This document shows, piece by piece, positions 23,105 through 30,744 of a stretch of DNA of 33,813 nt; the stretch's first letter is position 1; each line of letters starts with the position of its first letter. The position numbers were made by a program, and so were the translations under genes. Below the pieces are notes generated by a model, which did not search any database, had not been told where the DNA came from, and was given only the letters and a program-made list of their open reading frames with translations. Source of the stretch: Paracoccaceae bacterium (lineage in GTDB: Bacteria > Pseudomonadota > Alphaproteobacteria > Rhodobacterales > Rhodobacteraceae); contig JAPORQ010000076.1 in NCBI GenBank assembly GCA_026710155.1, positions 1-33,813 of the forward strand, in the 5' to 3' direction.

Positions 23105-23780
23105 GACAAAAAACATACTCGAATTAAAAGATGTCTTTCTGATACTTAAAGGAAATGCTGGACTCGTCAATATCATCAATGGAATAAACCTGAGCGTCAA
23201 CCATCGTGAAACATTGGGAATTACTGGCCCATCAGGTTCCGGCAAATCTTCACTCTTGATGCTCATGGCAGGTCTTGAAAAGATTACCAAGGGTGAAATA
23301 TTCTCGCTTGGTCACCCCATCTCCGGCATGAGCGAGGATGAACTTGCCCGTTTCCGACGAACCAATGTTGGAGTGGTTTTTCAATCATTTCATTTAATTC
23401 CAACGTTAACGGCAATCGAAAATGTTGCCATACCCCTTGAGTTGGCTGGAGATAAGGGGGCCTTTGAACGGGCCGAAGAGGAGTTGATCTCGGTTGGCTT
23501 GAAGGAAAGGCTGAAGCATTACCCCTATCAACTTTCCGGAGGTGAACAACAAAGGGTTGCCTTGGCAAGGGCAAGTGTACCTCGACCAAGCCTGCTTCTG
23601 GCTGATGAACCGACCGGAAACCTTGATGCAGCCAATAGCGAAAAGGTCATTGACTTGTTATTTGACCTTAATGATAAAAGAGGCACCACCCTGATCCTGG
23701 TAACCCATTCAAAGAATTTAGCCCATCGCTGTAATGAAGTCATCAGCCTACAGGACGGTCAAATTGTTTCTTCGTCATAG
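23103..23780 (+). CDS. ybbA: ABC transporter ATP-binding protein, YbbA/LolD-like
   Basis: This is the ATPase of a MacB/LolCDE-type transporter, 225 aa. Walker A GPSGSGKSS is at 42-50, Q-loop VVFQSFHLIPTLTA at about 91-104, signature LSGGEQQ at 144-150, and Walker B LLLADEPTGNLD at 164-175. The VVFQ..HLIPTLTA pattern is typical for the lipoprotein/peptide exporter group rather than importers. ATG 23103 was preferred over an upstream frame from 22980 that lies within tesA. The permease follows after 9 bp. Confidence 0.94.
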   Translation: MTKNILELKDVFLILKGNAGLVNIINGINLSVNHRETLGITGPSGSGKSSLLMLMAGLEKITKGEIFSLGHPISGMSEDELARFRRTNVGVVFQSFHLIPTLTAIENVAIPLELAGDKGAFERAEEELISVGLKERLKHYPYQLSGGEQQRVALARASVPRPSLLLADEPTGNLDAANSEKVIDLLFDLNDKRGTTLILVTHSKNLAHRCNEVISLQDGQIVSSS

Positions 23781-23789
23781 GATCATTAA

Positions 23790-26321
23790 ATGAATTTCCT
23801 TGCACCTTTGCGAATTGCCATGCGGGAACTGAGGGGTGGGATCGGGAAATTTCGGATACTCGTTGTTTGTCTGGCCCTTGGTGTGGCTTCAGTAACCGCC
23901 ATCGGTCTTGTTCAATCAGGAATTGAGCAGAGTCTCGAGAAACAGGGTGCAACAATATTGGGTGGCGATATAGAGATGGAATTCGCCTATCGATATGCCA
24001 ATCCAAAGGAACAAGAGTGGATGGAGGAAAACGCATCCATGATTTCCGAAATCGTCGAGTTTCGTTCAATGGCCGTGGCCAGTGAAGATGGTGAAATCGA
24101 ACGTGCCCTGACTCAGATCAAGGCAGTGGACGATATCTATCCGCTTTACGGGAATTTAATACTCAAAGATGATATGACTCTGGAAGATGCCCTCAAACCG
24201 GTTGATGGCATTCCTGGAGCTGTCATGCAAGTTGCCCTTGTTGAAAGACTCGGACTAAAGTTCGGTTCGGAATTCAGGCTTGGTTACAATACCTTTGTTC
24301 TCAAGGGAGTCATCCTCCGTGAGCCCGATGAAACAGGTGGGAATTTTTCGCTTGGACCCAGAACAATGGTTCTTTTGAAGGATTTGGAAAACTCCGGGCT
24401 CATAGATGAAGGTACTTTGTTTTCCTCAAGATATCGAATGATCATACCGGAAAATTCGGATATTGATGCGTTGCTGTCAGATGCCGAAAGCGCCTTGGGC
24501 AATACCTTTTCCTGGCGTGACAAAAGAAACGGTGCACCCGGCATTCAGGAACTGGTGGGGAGAGTTGGAGCATTCCTGACCTTGGTTGGATTGGCAGGTT
24601 TGGTCGTTGGGGGCATAGGTATCTCGTTGACAGTATCAACTTATCTGGAAAGCAAGACCAAGGTCATTGCCACCTTGAAAACACTTGGCGCTGAACAGTT
24701 TACAATCTTTTTCATTTATCTCTTTCAAGTATTGGTCCTGATTGTTATCGGCATTGTTTTTGGGCTACTTGTCGGCATTCTGATACCCTACCTGCTGGAA
24801 TCGGTTTTATCTGAATTTTTGCCCGTTCCCTTCGATTTTCAAATCCATCTGACAAACCTTCTGGAAGCTGCATTTTACGGGTTATTGATTGGATTGATCT
24901 TTTCAATATGGTCATTGGCCAAATCCTGTGATATCAAACCCGGAGCCTTGTATCGTGATACGATGATCAATCCATGGAAGATACGGGCAAAGCCCTATGG
25001 AATTGTTCTCATCGTGTTAATCATCCTGTTTATTGCTTCGGCATCGTATTTTTCGGGAATCCCAAGGCTGACCTTGTATATTTCAGGTGGCATTGCTGGT
25101 ACACTCTTGACCCTTGGATTAATTGCCCAGGCCTCAAAATTCCTGTCCTTCCGGCTGGGTCATTCAAAATTGGTAAGGGGCAAAATCTCGCTGGGATTGG
25201 CACTGAGGTCAATTGGTGAAGCGGGAAACGGGGTCATTTCACTGACCTTGGCTTTAGGACTTGGACTGTCCGTTTTGGCTTCAATCGGCCAAATTTCCAA
25301 CAACCTGCTCAGAAACATAACCAGTGACATTCCACAAATTGCGCCGACATTTTTTGTCATTGATATCCAAAACCAGGATATTGGACAGCTAAGTGAAATG
25401 ATCTTGTCAAATCCAGGTGTTTCAAAGATTGAATCCGCACCCATGCTACGGGGGATCATTACTGAAATTAATGGTCTTCCTTCCCGTGAAATATCCGGCG
25501 ATCATTGGGTCCTGGAAGGTGATCGCGGTATTACCTATTCGACTGCCCCACCGGAAAATACGATCATTACCGAAGGTACCTGGTGGGAGGAGGATTACAG
25601 TGGCCCTCCACTGGTCAGCTTTTCCGAGGATGAAGGGAGGGAACTTGGTCTCAAGCTGGGGGATTATATTACACTCAATATACTCGGTCGAAACATTGAG
25701 GCTGAAATAGTCAACTTCAGGAGTGTGGATTTTTCAAGTGTCGGTCTGGGCTTTATACTATCCATGAACCCGAGTGCCCTTGCTGGTGCACCTCATTCTC
25801 ATATTGCCACCATTTATTCTGATGCCGACAACGAGGAAGAATTGTTTGATACAATTACCTCTGCATATCCAAGCATCACAGTCATATCGGTATCTGAAGG
25901 AATTGCCAATGTAGCCAGATTGCTCTCAGGACTTGGTTCTGCCATCATTTATGCTTCAGGTATTACTCTCGTCCTTGGATTTGTTGTATTGCTGGGTGCA
26001 TCAGCCAGTTCGGTTGCTGCAAGGGTATATGAATCGGCCATTTTGAAAGTCATTGGTGCAACACGAAGAACCCTTATGCTAAGCCTTGCCCTGAGATCAA
26101 TCATATTGGGCCTCTCAGCAAGTTTGGTTGCTTTTTTTGCAGGTATAACCGGTGGATGGGCCGTCATGAAGTATGTTTTACAGGCTTCCTACGTGGTTGA
26201 ACCTGTTTCAGGACTGATGATTGTGTTGGGCGGCGCTTTCATGTCATTGGTAGCCAGTCTGTTCTATTTTTCCCAGCCCCTGAATACGAAACCTTCAAGC
26301 ATTCTTTACAATCGAGATTGA
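23790..26321 (+). CDS. ybbP: FtsX-family ABC permease, YbbP-like
   Basis: This is an 843-aa permease with two FtsX modules. It has an N-terminal helix (about 20-42) and a large periplasmic domain (to about 250), then a helix cluster at about 255-380 (VGRVGAFLTLVGLAGLVVGG onwards). A middle pair of helices follows at about 400-455, a second periplasmic domain, and a final helix cluster at about 700-830. The size and double layout fit YbbP rather than LolC/E or MacB. With YbbA it forms a mechanotransmission-type complex whose substrate is not established; proximity to tesA is conserved in other bacteria. Confidence 0.92.
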   Translation: MNFLAPLRIAMRELRGGIGKFRILVVCLALGVASVTAIGLVQSGIEQSLEKQGATILGGDIEMEFAYRYANPKEQEWMEENASMISEIVEFRSMAVASEDGEIERALTQIKAVDDIYPLYGNLILKDDMTLEDALKPVDGIPGAVMQVALVERLGLKFGSEFRLGYNTFVLKGVILREPDETGGNFSLGPRTMVLLKDLENSGLIDEGTLFSSRYRMIIPENSDIDALLSDAESALGNTFSWRDKRNGAPGIQELVGRVGAFLTLVGLAGLVVGGIGISLTVSTYLESKTKVIATLKTLGAEQFTIFFIYLFQVLVLIVIGIVFGLLVGILIPYLLESVLSEFLPVPFDFQIHLTNLLEAAFYGLLIGLIFSIWSLAKSCDIKPGALYRDTMINPWKIRAKPYGIVLIVLIILFIASASYFSGIPRLTLYISGGIAGTLLTLGLIAQASKFLSFRLGHSKLVRGKISLGLALRSIGEAGNGVISLTLALGLGLSVLASIGQISNNLLRNITSDIPQIAPTFFVIDIQNQDIGQLSEMILSNPGVSKIESAPMLRGIITEINGLPSREISGDHWVLEGDRGITYSTAPPENTIITEGTWWEEDYSGPPLVSFSEDEGRELGLKLGDYITLNILGRNIEAEIVNFRSVDFSSVGLGFILSMNPSALAGAPHSHIATIYSDADNEEELFDTITSAYPSITVISVSEGIANVARLLSGLGSAIIYASGITLVLGFVVLLGASASSVAARVYESAILKVIGATRRTLMLSLALRSIILGLSASLVAFFAGITGGWAVMKYVLQASYVVEPVSGLMIVLGGAFMSLVASLFYFSQPLNTKPSSILYNRD

Positions 26322-26357
26322 ATTGTACAATCCGCGCACCCAGAAGATTAATTCTCA

Positions 26358-26885
26358 ATGACACTTACCTTCAACGCATTGGATGTCGAGACAGCCAATC
26401 AATATCCGGAAAGCATATGTCAAATTGGGATTGCCCATTTCTTCAATGGATCAATCATTGATACCTGGTCAACCCTTGTCAATCCCAAGACCATCTTTCA
26501 TTACCAAAACATAAAGGTGCACGGAATCAGACCCGAACAGGTACTGACTGAACCCGATTTCATGGAAATCCAGGAAGAATTGCAGCAAAGGTTGGATGGT
26601 ACCATTATTGTCAGCCATACCTCATTTGATGAGAGTGTCATGAATCGGGCCGCAGATTTTTATGGTATCCCGAGATTGAATGCCACTTGGTTGGATAGCT
26701 GCAAAATTGCTCGCAATGTATGGCAATCAGATCGACAAGGCGAAAGTTTCGGACTGAAATCTCTTGCTGACTGGTTGGGCATTAGCTTCAAACACCATGA
26801 TGCTTTGGAAGATGCCATTACAGCCGGCAAGATCACCCTTCTGGCTTGTCGGCACTCAAGTAAAAACCTGAACCAGTTCAAATAA
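26358..26885 (+). CDS. 3'-5' exonuclease, DEDDh (DnaQ/RNase T) family
   Basis: This is a 175-aa single-domain nuclease. All exo motifs are present: ExoI NALDVETA with Asp9 and Glu11, ExoII SHTSFDESV with Asp91, and ExoIII HHDALEDA with His147 and Asp152. The small size and the lack of other domains fit the stand-alone epsilon-like exonucleases rather than DNA polymerase III epsilon. ATG 26358 gives an intact first strand. It follows ybbP after 36 bp and may share its transcript. Confidence 0.9.
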   Translation: MTLTFNALDVETANQYPESICQIGIAHFFNGSIIDTWSTLVNPKTIFHYQNIKVHGIRPEQVLTEPDFMEIQEELQQRLDGTIIVSHTSFDESVMNRAADFYGIPRLNATWLDSCKIARNVWQSDRQGESFGLKSLADWLGISFKHHDALEDAITAGKITLLACRHSSKNLNQFK

Positions 26886-26917
26886 AGATTTGGGAATTAT
26901 CCGGGAAAATTCACTCA

Positions 26918-27460
26918 ATGTTCGGTTTTTTTACGAAAAAGCTTTTACGTCTTGTTATCGCATCTGGTAGAAGAAGGCCAAGACAGAAACCAACAAAAAA
27001 ATATCGGGTAAAATCAAGATATAAACATCCCGCTGCTTCATATACGATTAACGGAAAGGCATATGTAATTGATGGAGATAGTATCCGATGCAATGGCTAT
27101 GAAATACGATTGGATGATGTTGATGCGCCTGAGTACGACCAATTTGCGTACGATCAAAACGGTCAATCTGTTCCGATTGGAGCAATTGCAAAATCCGCCT
27201 TAATCAAAAAAATTGGAGGAAAAACAGTTAAGGTGAAGGTCAGTAAAACTGATCTTTATGGTCGTGAAGTAGGCACGATATTTTATGGGGATGAAAATAT
27301 AAACCTTTGGTTAATCAAGAGGGGACTGGCAGTATCTGCCTTCGGGAACAAGTATTTCAAGGCGGAGCAATGGGCAAAAAACAAAAGACTGGGTATTTGG
27401 GGTCTGGAATTAAATCATACTCCCCAAGAGTGGAGAAAAAAATATACGGTTGGTTCATGA
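26918..27460 (+). CDS. Thermonuclease (SNase-like) family protein
   Basis: This 180-aa product has a staphylococcal-nuclease OB-fold domain from about residue 45 to 155: VIDGDS (50-55), RLDDVDAPE (64-72) and DLYGREVG with Arg116, matching the Ca2+ and phosphate-binding residues of the family. A basic N-terminal stretch (residues 7-35, rich in Arg and Lys) precedes it; there is no clean signal peptide, so the location is unsure. It is convergent with allA, with overlapping stem-loop structure at the shared 3' end. Confidence 0.87.
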   Translation: MFGFFTKKLLRLVIASGRRRPRQKPTKKYRVKSRYKHPAASYTINGKAYVIDGDSIRCNGYEIRLDDVDAPEYDQFAYDQNGQSVPIGAIAKSALIKKIGGKTVKVKVSKTDLYGREVGTIFYGDENINLWLIKRGLAVSAFGNKYFKAEQWAKNKRLGIWGLELNHTPQEWRKKYTVGS

Positions 27461-27483
27461 GGAAGGTTAAATAACCACCTTCC
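27461..27483. terminator. Bidirectional stem-loop between convergent genes
   Basis: GGAAGGT (27461-27467) pairs with ACCTTCC (27477-27483); an alternative inner stem is GGTTA/TAACC (27465-27476). It lies exactly between the SNase gene and allA. On the plus strand it is followed by AAAAATC, on the minus strand by TCATGAACC, so the intrinsic terminator is weak. Confidence 0.5.
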
Positions 27484-27964
27484 AAAAATCAGGATAAATA
27501 TATTCCTCCAAGTTTTCCTTGGGACCAATCCAGTCAATAACCAGAAATTTTCCTGACCCTTGGATTGGAGTCAATACCCCGTGCCAAGTCCCCCGGTTGA
27601 AATTTATACCTTGGTATTTGCCAGTAATAAAGGCTTTGGGGGTTCCCGGCATCCCATCCTGATCCGGTGCTACGATGATCAGGAATGGTTCATTGTCCAT
27701 TGACAAAAAGAATTGACAACCATGGGGATGTCTTTCGACAAGATTAAACTGGTGGGGAATCGTCCTTATGGAAGATTCAAATATGCTGATACCCATTCTT
27801 CCATCGGGATCATGGTCCAAATTTGCCAAATCATTGAAACGAAAACACTCTCCCTGATTGATGGTTATGGGTGCAGTCGTATTCAACCGTATAATTTCAC
27901 CAAAGGGGTAGAATTTTTCATCACTGATCAAATTGGCTTTGATTTCCATAATTTCTTTGGCCAT
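27467..27964 (-). CDS. allA: Ureidoglycolate lyase
   Basis: This enzyme splits ureidoglycolate to glyoxylate and urea, the last step of allantoin breakdown. The product is 165 aa from ATG 27964. A longer GTG start at 27982 and an internal ATG at 27949 are possible; none has a strong ribosome-binding site. Family features are FYPFGEIIR near the N-terminus, FESSIRTIPHQFNLVERHPHG, IVAPD and FNRGTWHGVLTP, the conserved active-site region. It is the third gene of the ureide operon, 77 bp after the aminohydrolase gene. Confidence 0.9.
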   Translation of the reverse strand: MAKEIMEIKANLISDEKFYPFGEIIRLNTTAPITINQGECFRFNDLANLDHDPDGRMGISIFESSIRTIPHQFNLVERHPHGCQFFLSMDNEPFLIIVAPDQDGMPGTPKAFITGKYQGINFNRGTWHGVLTPIQGSGKFLVIDWIGPKENLEEYIYPDFWKVVI

Positions 27965-28041
27965 CTTAATCCGTTCAGTCACAAATTAAGTATTGTCTCA
28001 ATGTATCCCGTCTTATCAACACCCTCCTGACTTCCCAAGGA

Positions 28042-28860
28042 TCAGAATCGTGGATGACGGTTGACATTCTTGTAAAGGAGATAGCGGAATTGGTTGGGAC
28101 CACCAGCATAGCATGCCTGGGGGCAAAATGCCCTAAGGGACAGATAATCCCCTGCCTCGACTTCTACCCAGTCATTGTTGAGATTATACACACCTTTGCC
28201 CTGCAAGATATATATTCCATGCTCCATTGGGTGGGTTTCCAAAAAGGGAATGGAACCGCCTGGTTCGAAGGAAACTATGTTGACATGCATGTCGTGGGAA
28301 ATATCATCCGGATTGACAAAGCGTTGGGTAAACCATGTTCCATTCGAATTCACCATGGGTTCAGGTACAACTTCCCGATCTTGGGAAATGAAAAAATCCG
28401 GTGGAGAAACACCATCAATGAATTCGTACCTTTTTCGTATCCAGTGAAAATTCCCAACCCCGTTTCCAACATTTCTGAGAGACCATTCTTCATCAGGTGG
28501 CAAATAAACGTAATTGCCAGATTCCAGGTTAAAGAGTTCATTACCATGCAATCGAAGTGCAAACTCCCCTTCGGTAACAAACAGGATTGCTTCACACTCT
28601 GAATCAGGTTCGGCATTCGGGCTGCCGCCTCCCGGTTCTACTTCCATCAGGTAATGGGTAAAGGTTTGAATAAAGCCGGATTGGGGTTGGGCCAAGATCC
28701 ATAATCTGGTATCTTCCCAATATGGAAGATTGCTCGTAACAATGTCTGTCAGTGATCTTGCCGGGATCACCAAATAGGCATTGGTTGACAGGGCCCGGTC
28801 GGTTGTCAATTCCATCTGGGGCGGAAGACCGCCAATTGGATTGAAATAATCCCTACTCAT
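28042..28860 (-). CDS. allE: (S)-ureidoglycine aminohydrolase, bicupin
   Basis: This is a 272-aa two-cupin enzyme that releases ammonia from ureidoglycine to give ureidoglycolate. The N-terminal cupin has FVTEGEFALRLHG and the C-terminal cupin has the Mn-binding signature HPMEHGIYILQGKGVY with its His, Glu and His ligands, as in plant and bacterial UGHY/AllE (also called YlbA). ATG 28860 was chosen for its ribosome-binding site GGGGAG, just inside the end of the upstream gene. The upstream stop and this start are one base apart, so translation is coupled. Confidence 0.92.
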   Translation of the reverse strand: MSRDYFNPIGGLPPQMELTTDRALSTNAYLVIPARSLTDIVTSNLPYWEDTRLWILAQPQSGFIQTFTHYLMEVEPGGGSPNAEPDSECEAILFVTEGEFALRLHGNELFNLESGNYVYLPPDEEWSLRNVGNGVGNFHWIRKRYEFIDGVSPPDFFISQDREVVPEPMVNSNGTWFTQRFVNPDDISHDMHVNIVSFEPGGSIPFLETHPMEHGIYILQGKGVYNLNNDWVEVEAGDYLSLRAFCPQACYAGGPNQFRYLLYKNVNRHPRF

Positions 28861-28861
28861 T

Positions 28862-30283
28862 CTAATCTCCCCGATCAAATATCTCTTTTATCCTATACCA
28901 GGCAATTCTTTCAACCTGATGACAGGCTTCCCTGAATTCAACTTCCCGGGAACGGTTTATCCGTTTTTCCATTTCCAGAAAAATGGTTTTTTTGTCATAA
29001 TCCTTGACGGCAATAATATATGGAAATCCAAATTTTTTCAGATATTCACCATTCAAATCATCAAGCTTCCATCCTTCTTTTTCCTTCAGTTGATCCAGTC
29101 CTCTGGAATGCTGTTCGCTTTTTGAAGATGAACCGAGTTTCCCGCTTTTTGCTGCCTTGCCAGCCAATTCCGGATGTTTGTTCAGAATAATCAGTTTTTC
29201 CTCCTCCGAACTGCTCCTCAAAACCCGGCAAAAAGCACTGTGAATTCCCTCTAGGCAATCATGCGCCGGACCCAACTCCAGATTATAGGCCTTTTCGGCT
29301 ACCCACGGGGAATGCTCGATTATGCCCCCGAAGATTTTTATGAAATCCTTTTTGGTTAGTGAAGTGGGTTTGAACGACAACTGTTGTGGATAGTGTCGGG
29401 TCCAATGCCTGGCTATCTCAAGCCTTGTAGGTGTCCAAACCTTGTCCTTGTCATTGATGTATTCAATAAACCGAAGCAATCCTGACATTCTTCCGGGCCT
29501 GCCTATCAATCGGCAATGCAATCCAACGGACATCATTTTTGGAAATCCATCCATTCCTTCCCGGTATAGAACATCAAAACTGTCCTTGAGATAGGTGAAA
29601 AAATCCATTCCCGTGTTGAAACCCTGGTAGGTGGCAAACCTCATGTCATTGGCATCAAGCGTGTAAGGTACAATTAACTGGTTTTTTCCATCGATTGCAA
29701 TCCAGTAAGGCAAATCATCCGCATAACTATCCGACACATATTCAAATCCTCCCTCTTGCGTAGCCAATCGAATGGTGTTCATTGAACTTCTTCCGGTATA
29801 CCATCCTAGCGGTCGATTGCCGACAACACATGCATGTAGGGCAATGGCCTCTTCCATATGTGCCCGTTCCTCTTCAATTGGAAAATCCTTGTACTCAATC
29901 CATTTCAAACCATGACTGGCGACCTCCCAATTGGCCTCTTTCATGGATGCTACCTGTTCGGGAGACCGTGCCAGGGCCGTAGCCACACCATAAACAGTTA
30001 CAGGTATATTGGCTTTGGTGAAGGCACTGTGCAAACGCCAATAACCTGATCGTGAACCATATTCATAAATGGACTCCATGTTCCAATGCCTTTGGCCAGA
30101 CCATGGAGAAGCCCCTATGATTTCTGAAAGGAATGCTTCTGAAGCTTCATCGTCATGAAGGAGGCAGTTTTCTCCGCCTTCCTCATAATTGATGACAAAT
30201 TGAACGGCAATCCTTGCCTCATTGGGCCAGGCGATACGGATTCCTTCCTTGCCATAACCCATCATGTCACGTTCATATCGCAT
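28862..30283 (-). CDS. puuE: Bifunctional allantoinase (PuuE) / OHCU decarboxylase (UraD)
   Basis: This 473-aa protein joins two enzymes of uric acid breakdown. Residues 1 to about 300 are a PuuE-type allantoinase of the polysaccharide-deacetylase fold: FVINYEEGGEN, VYGVATAL, ASHGLKWIEY and GRSSMNT. Residues about 312-473 are 2-oxo-4-hydroxy-4-carboxy-5-ureidoimidazoline decarboxylase: SPWVAEKA, HPELAGKA with the catalytic His, SxSEQ, FGFPYIIAV and a basic RINRSREVEFREA helix. OHCU decarboxylase acts before allantoinase, so the fusion holds consecutive steps. ATG 30283 follows AGGTGA; GTG 30289 is an alternative. It is first of the operon puuE-allE-allA. Uricase, HIU hydrolase and allantoate amidohydrolase are not in the window. 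Confidence 0.93.
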   Translation of the reverse strand: MRYERDMMGYGKEGIRIAWPNEARIAVQFVINYEEGGENCLLHDDEASEAFLSEIIGASPWSGQRHWNMESIYEYGSRSGYWRLHSAFTKANIPVTVYGVATALARSPEQVASMKEANWEVASHGLKWIEYKDFPIEEERAHMEEAIALHACVVGNRPLGWYTGRSSMNTIRLATQEGGFEYVSDSYADDLPYWIAIDGKNQLIVPYTLDANDMRFATYQGFNTGMDFFTYLKDSFDVLYREGMDGFPKMMSVGLHCRLIGRPGRMSGLLRFIEYINDKDKVWTPTRLEIARHWTRHYPQQLSFKPTSLTKKDFIKIFGGIIEHSPWVAEKAYNLELGPAHDCLEGIHSAFCRVLRSSSEEEKLIILNKHPELAGKAAKSGKLGSSSKSEQHSRGLDQLKEKEGWKLDDLNGEYLKKFGFPYIIAVKDYDKKTIFLEMEKRINRSREVEFREACHQVERIAWYRIKEIFDRGD

Positions 30284-30744
30284 GATCACCTAAAATTTTA
30301 CAACCAACAGAAACCGCCAATCCACAAATTTACCAATTTCGACTTTTTTAACCTTTTTGTTTTTTCAAAAAAATTATTTTTCCTTGAAAATCCAAATCAG
30401 CCAAATTCAACATTTTTGATTCTACAGGGATTTTACTTATTTGCCGATTTCAAAAATTAGACGATTCGTGTCTATTAATCATTTTTTTGAACATTCAGGT
30501 TGTCACAAAATTCCTGTTCAAATCAATCACCGATAATGAGAATTGGCTTATGGATGACTTTTACAACATGCTAGGGTGTTTTTGCCAGTTTTGATGTAAT
30601 TGCGAATAGGAGTGACTTTGGTTAATTTTCAACCATGACAAATTCACTTTTCCCATGAATTCCAAATAGAATCTACCGTAATTTCTGAAACTTGATGTTA
30701 AACTTGAATTGTTTAGCCAAAGTAAATTTACAAAGGAAACAATA
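30284..30744. promoter_or_regulatory. Divergent control region of ureide operon and glnD
   Basis: About 460 bp of AT-rich DNA separate the divergent puuE and glnD genes. It holds many A and T runs and no credible coding frame. Promoters for both directions must lie here, but I cannot place them with confidence. A partial relative of the border motif, GTGACTTTGG, occurs at 30612-30621, with the CCCC side degenerate. Confidence 0.45.

Noticed and set aside
30605-30640. Fourth copy of the border motif upstream of glnD
   Set aside because: Only GTGACTTTG matches; the TATATAAACCCC half is degenerate. No insert junction is evident there.
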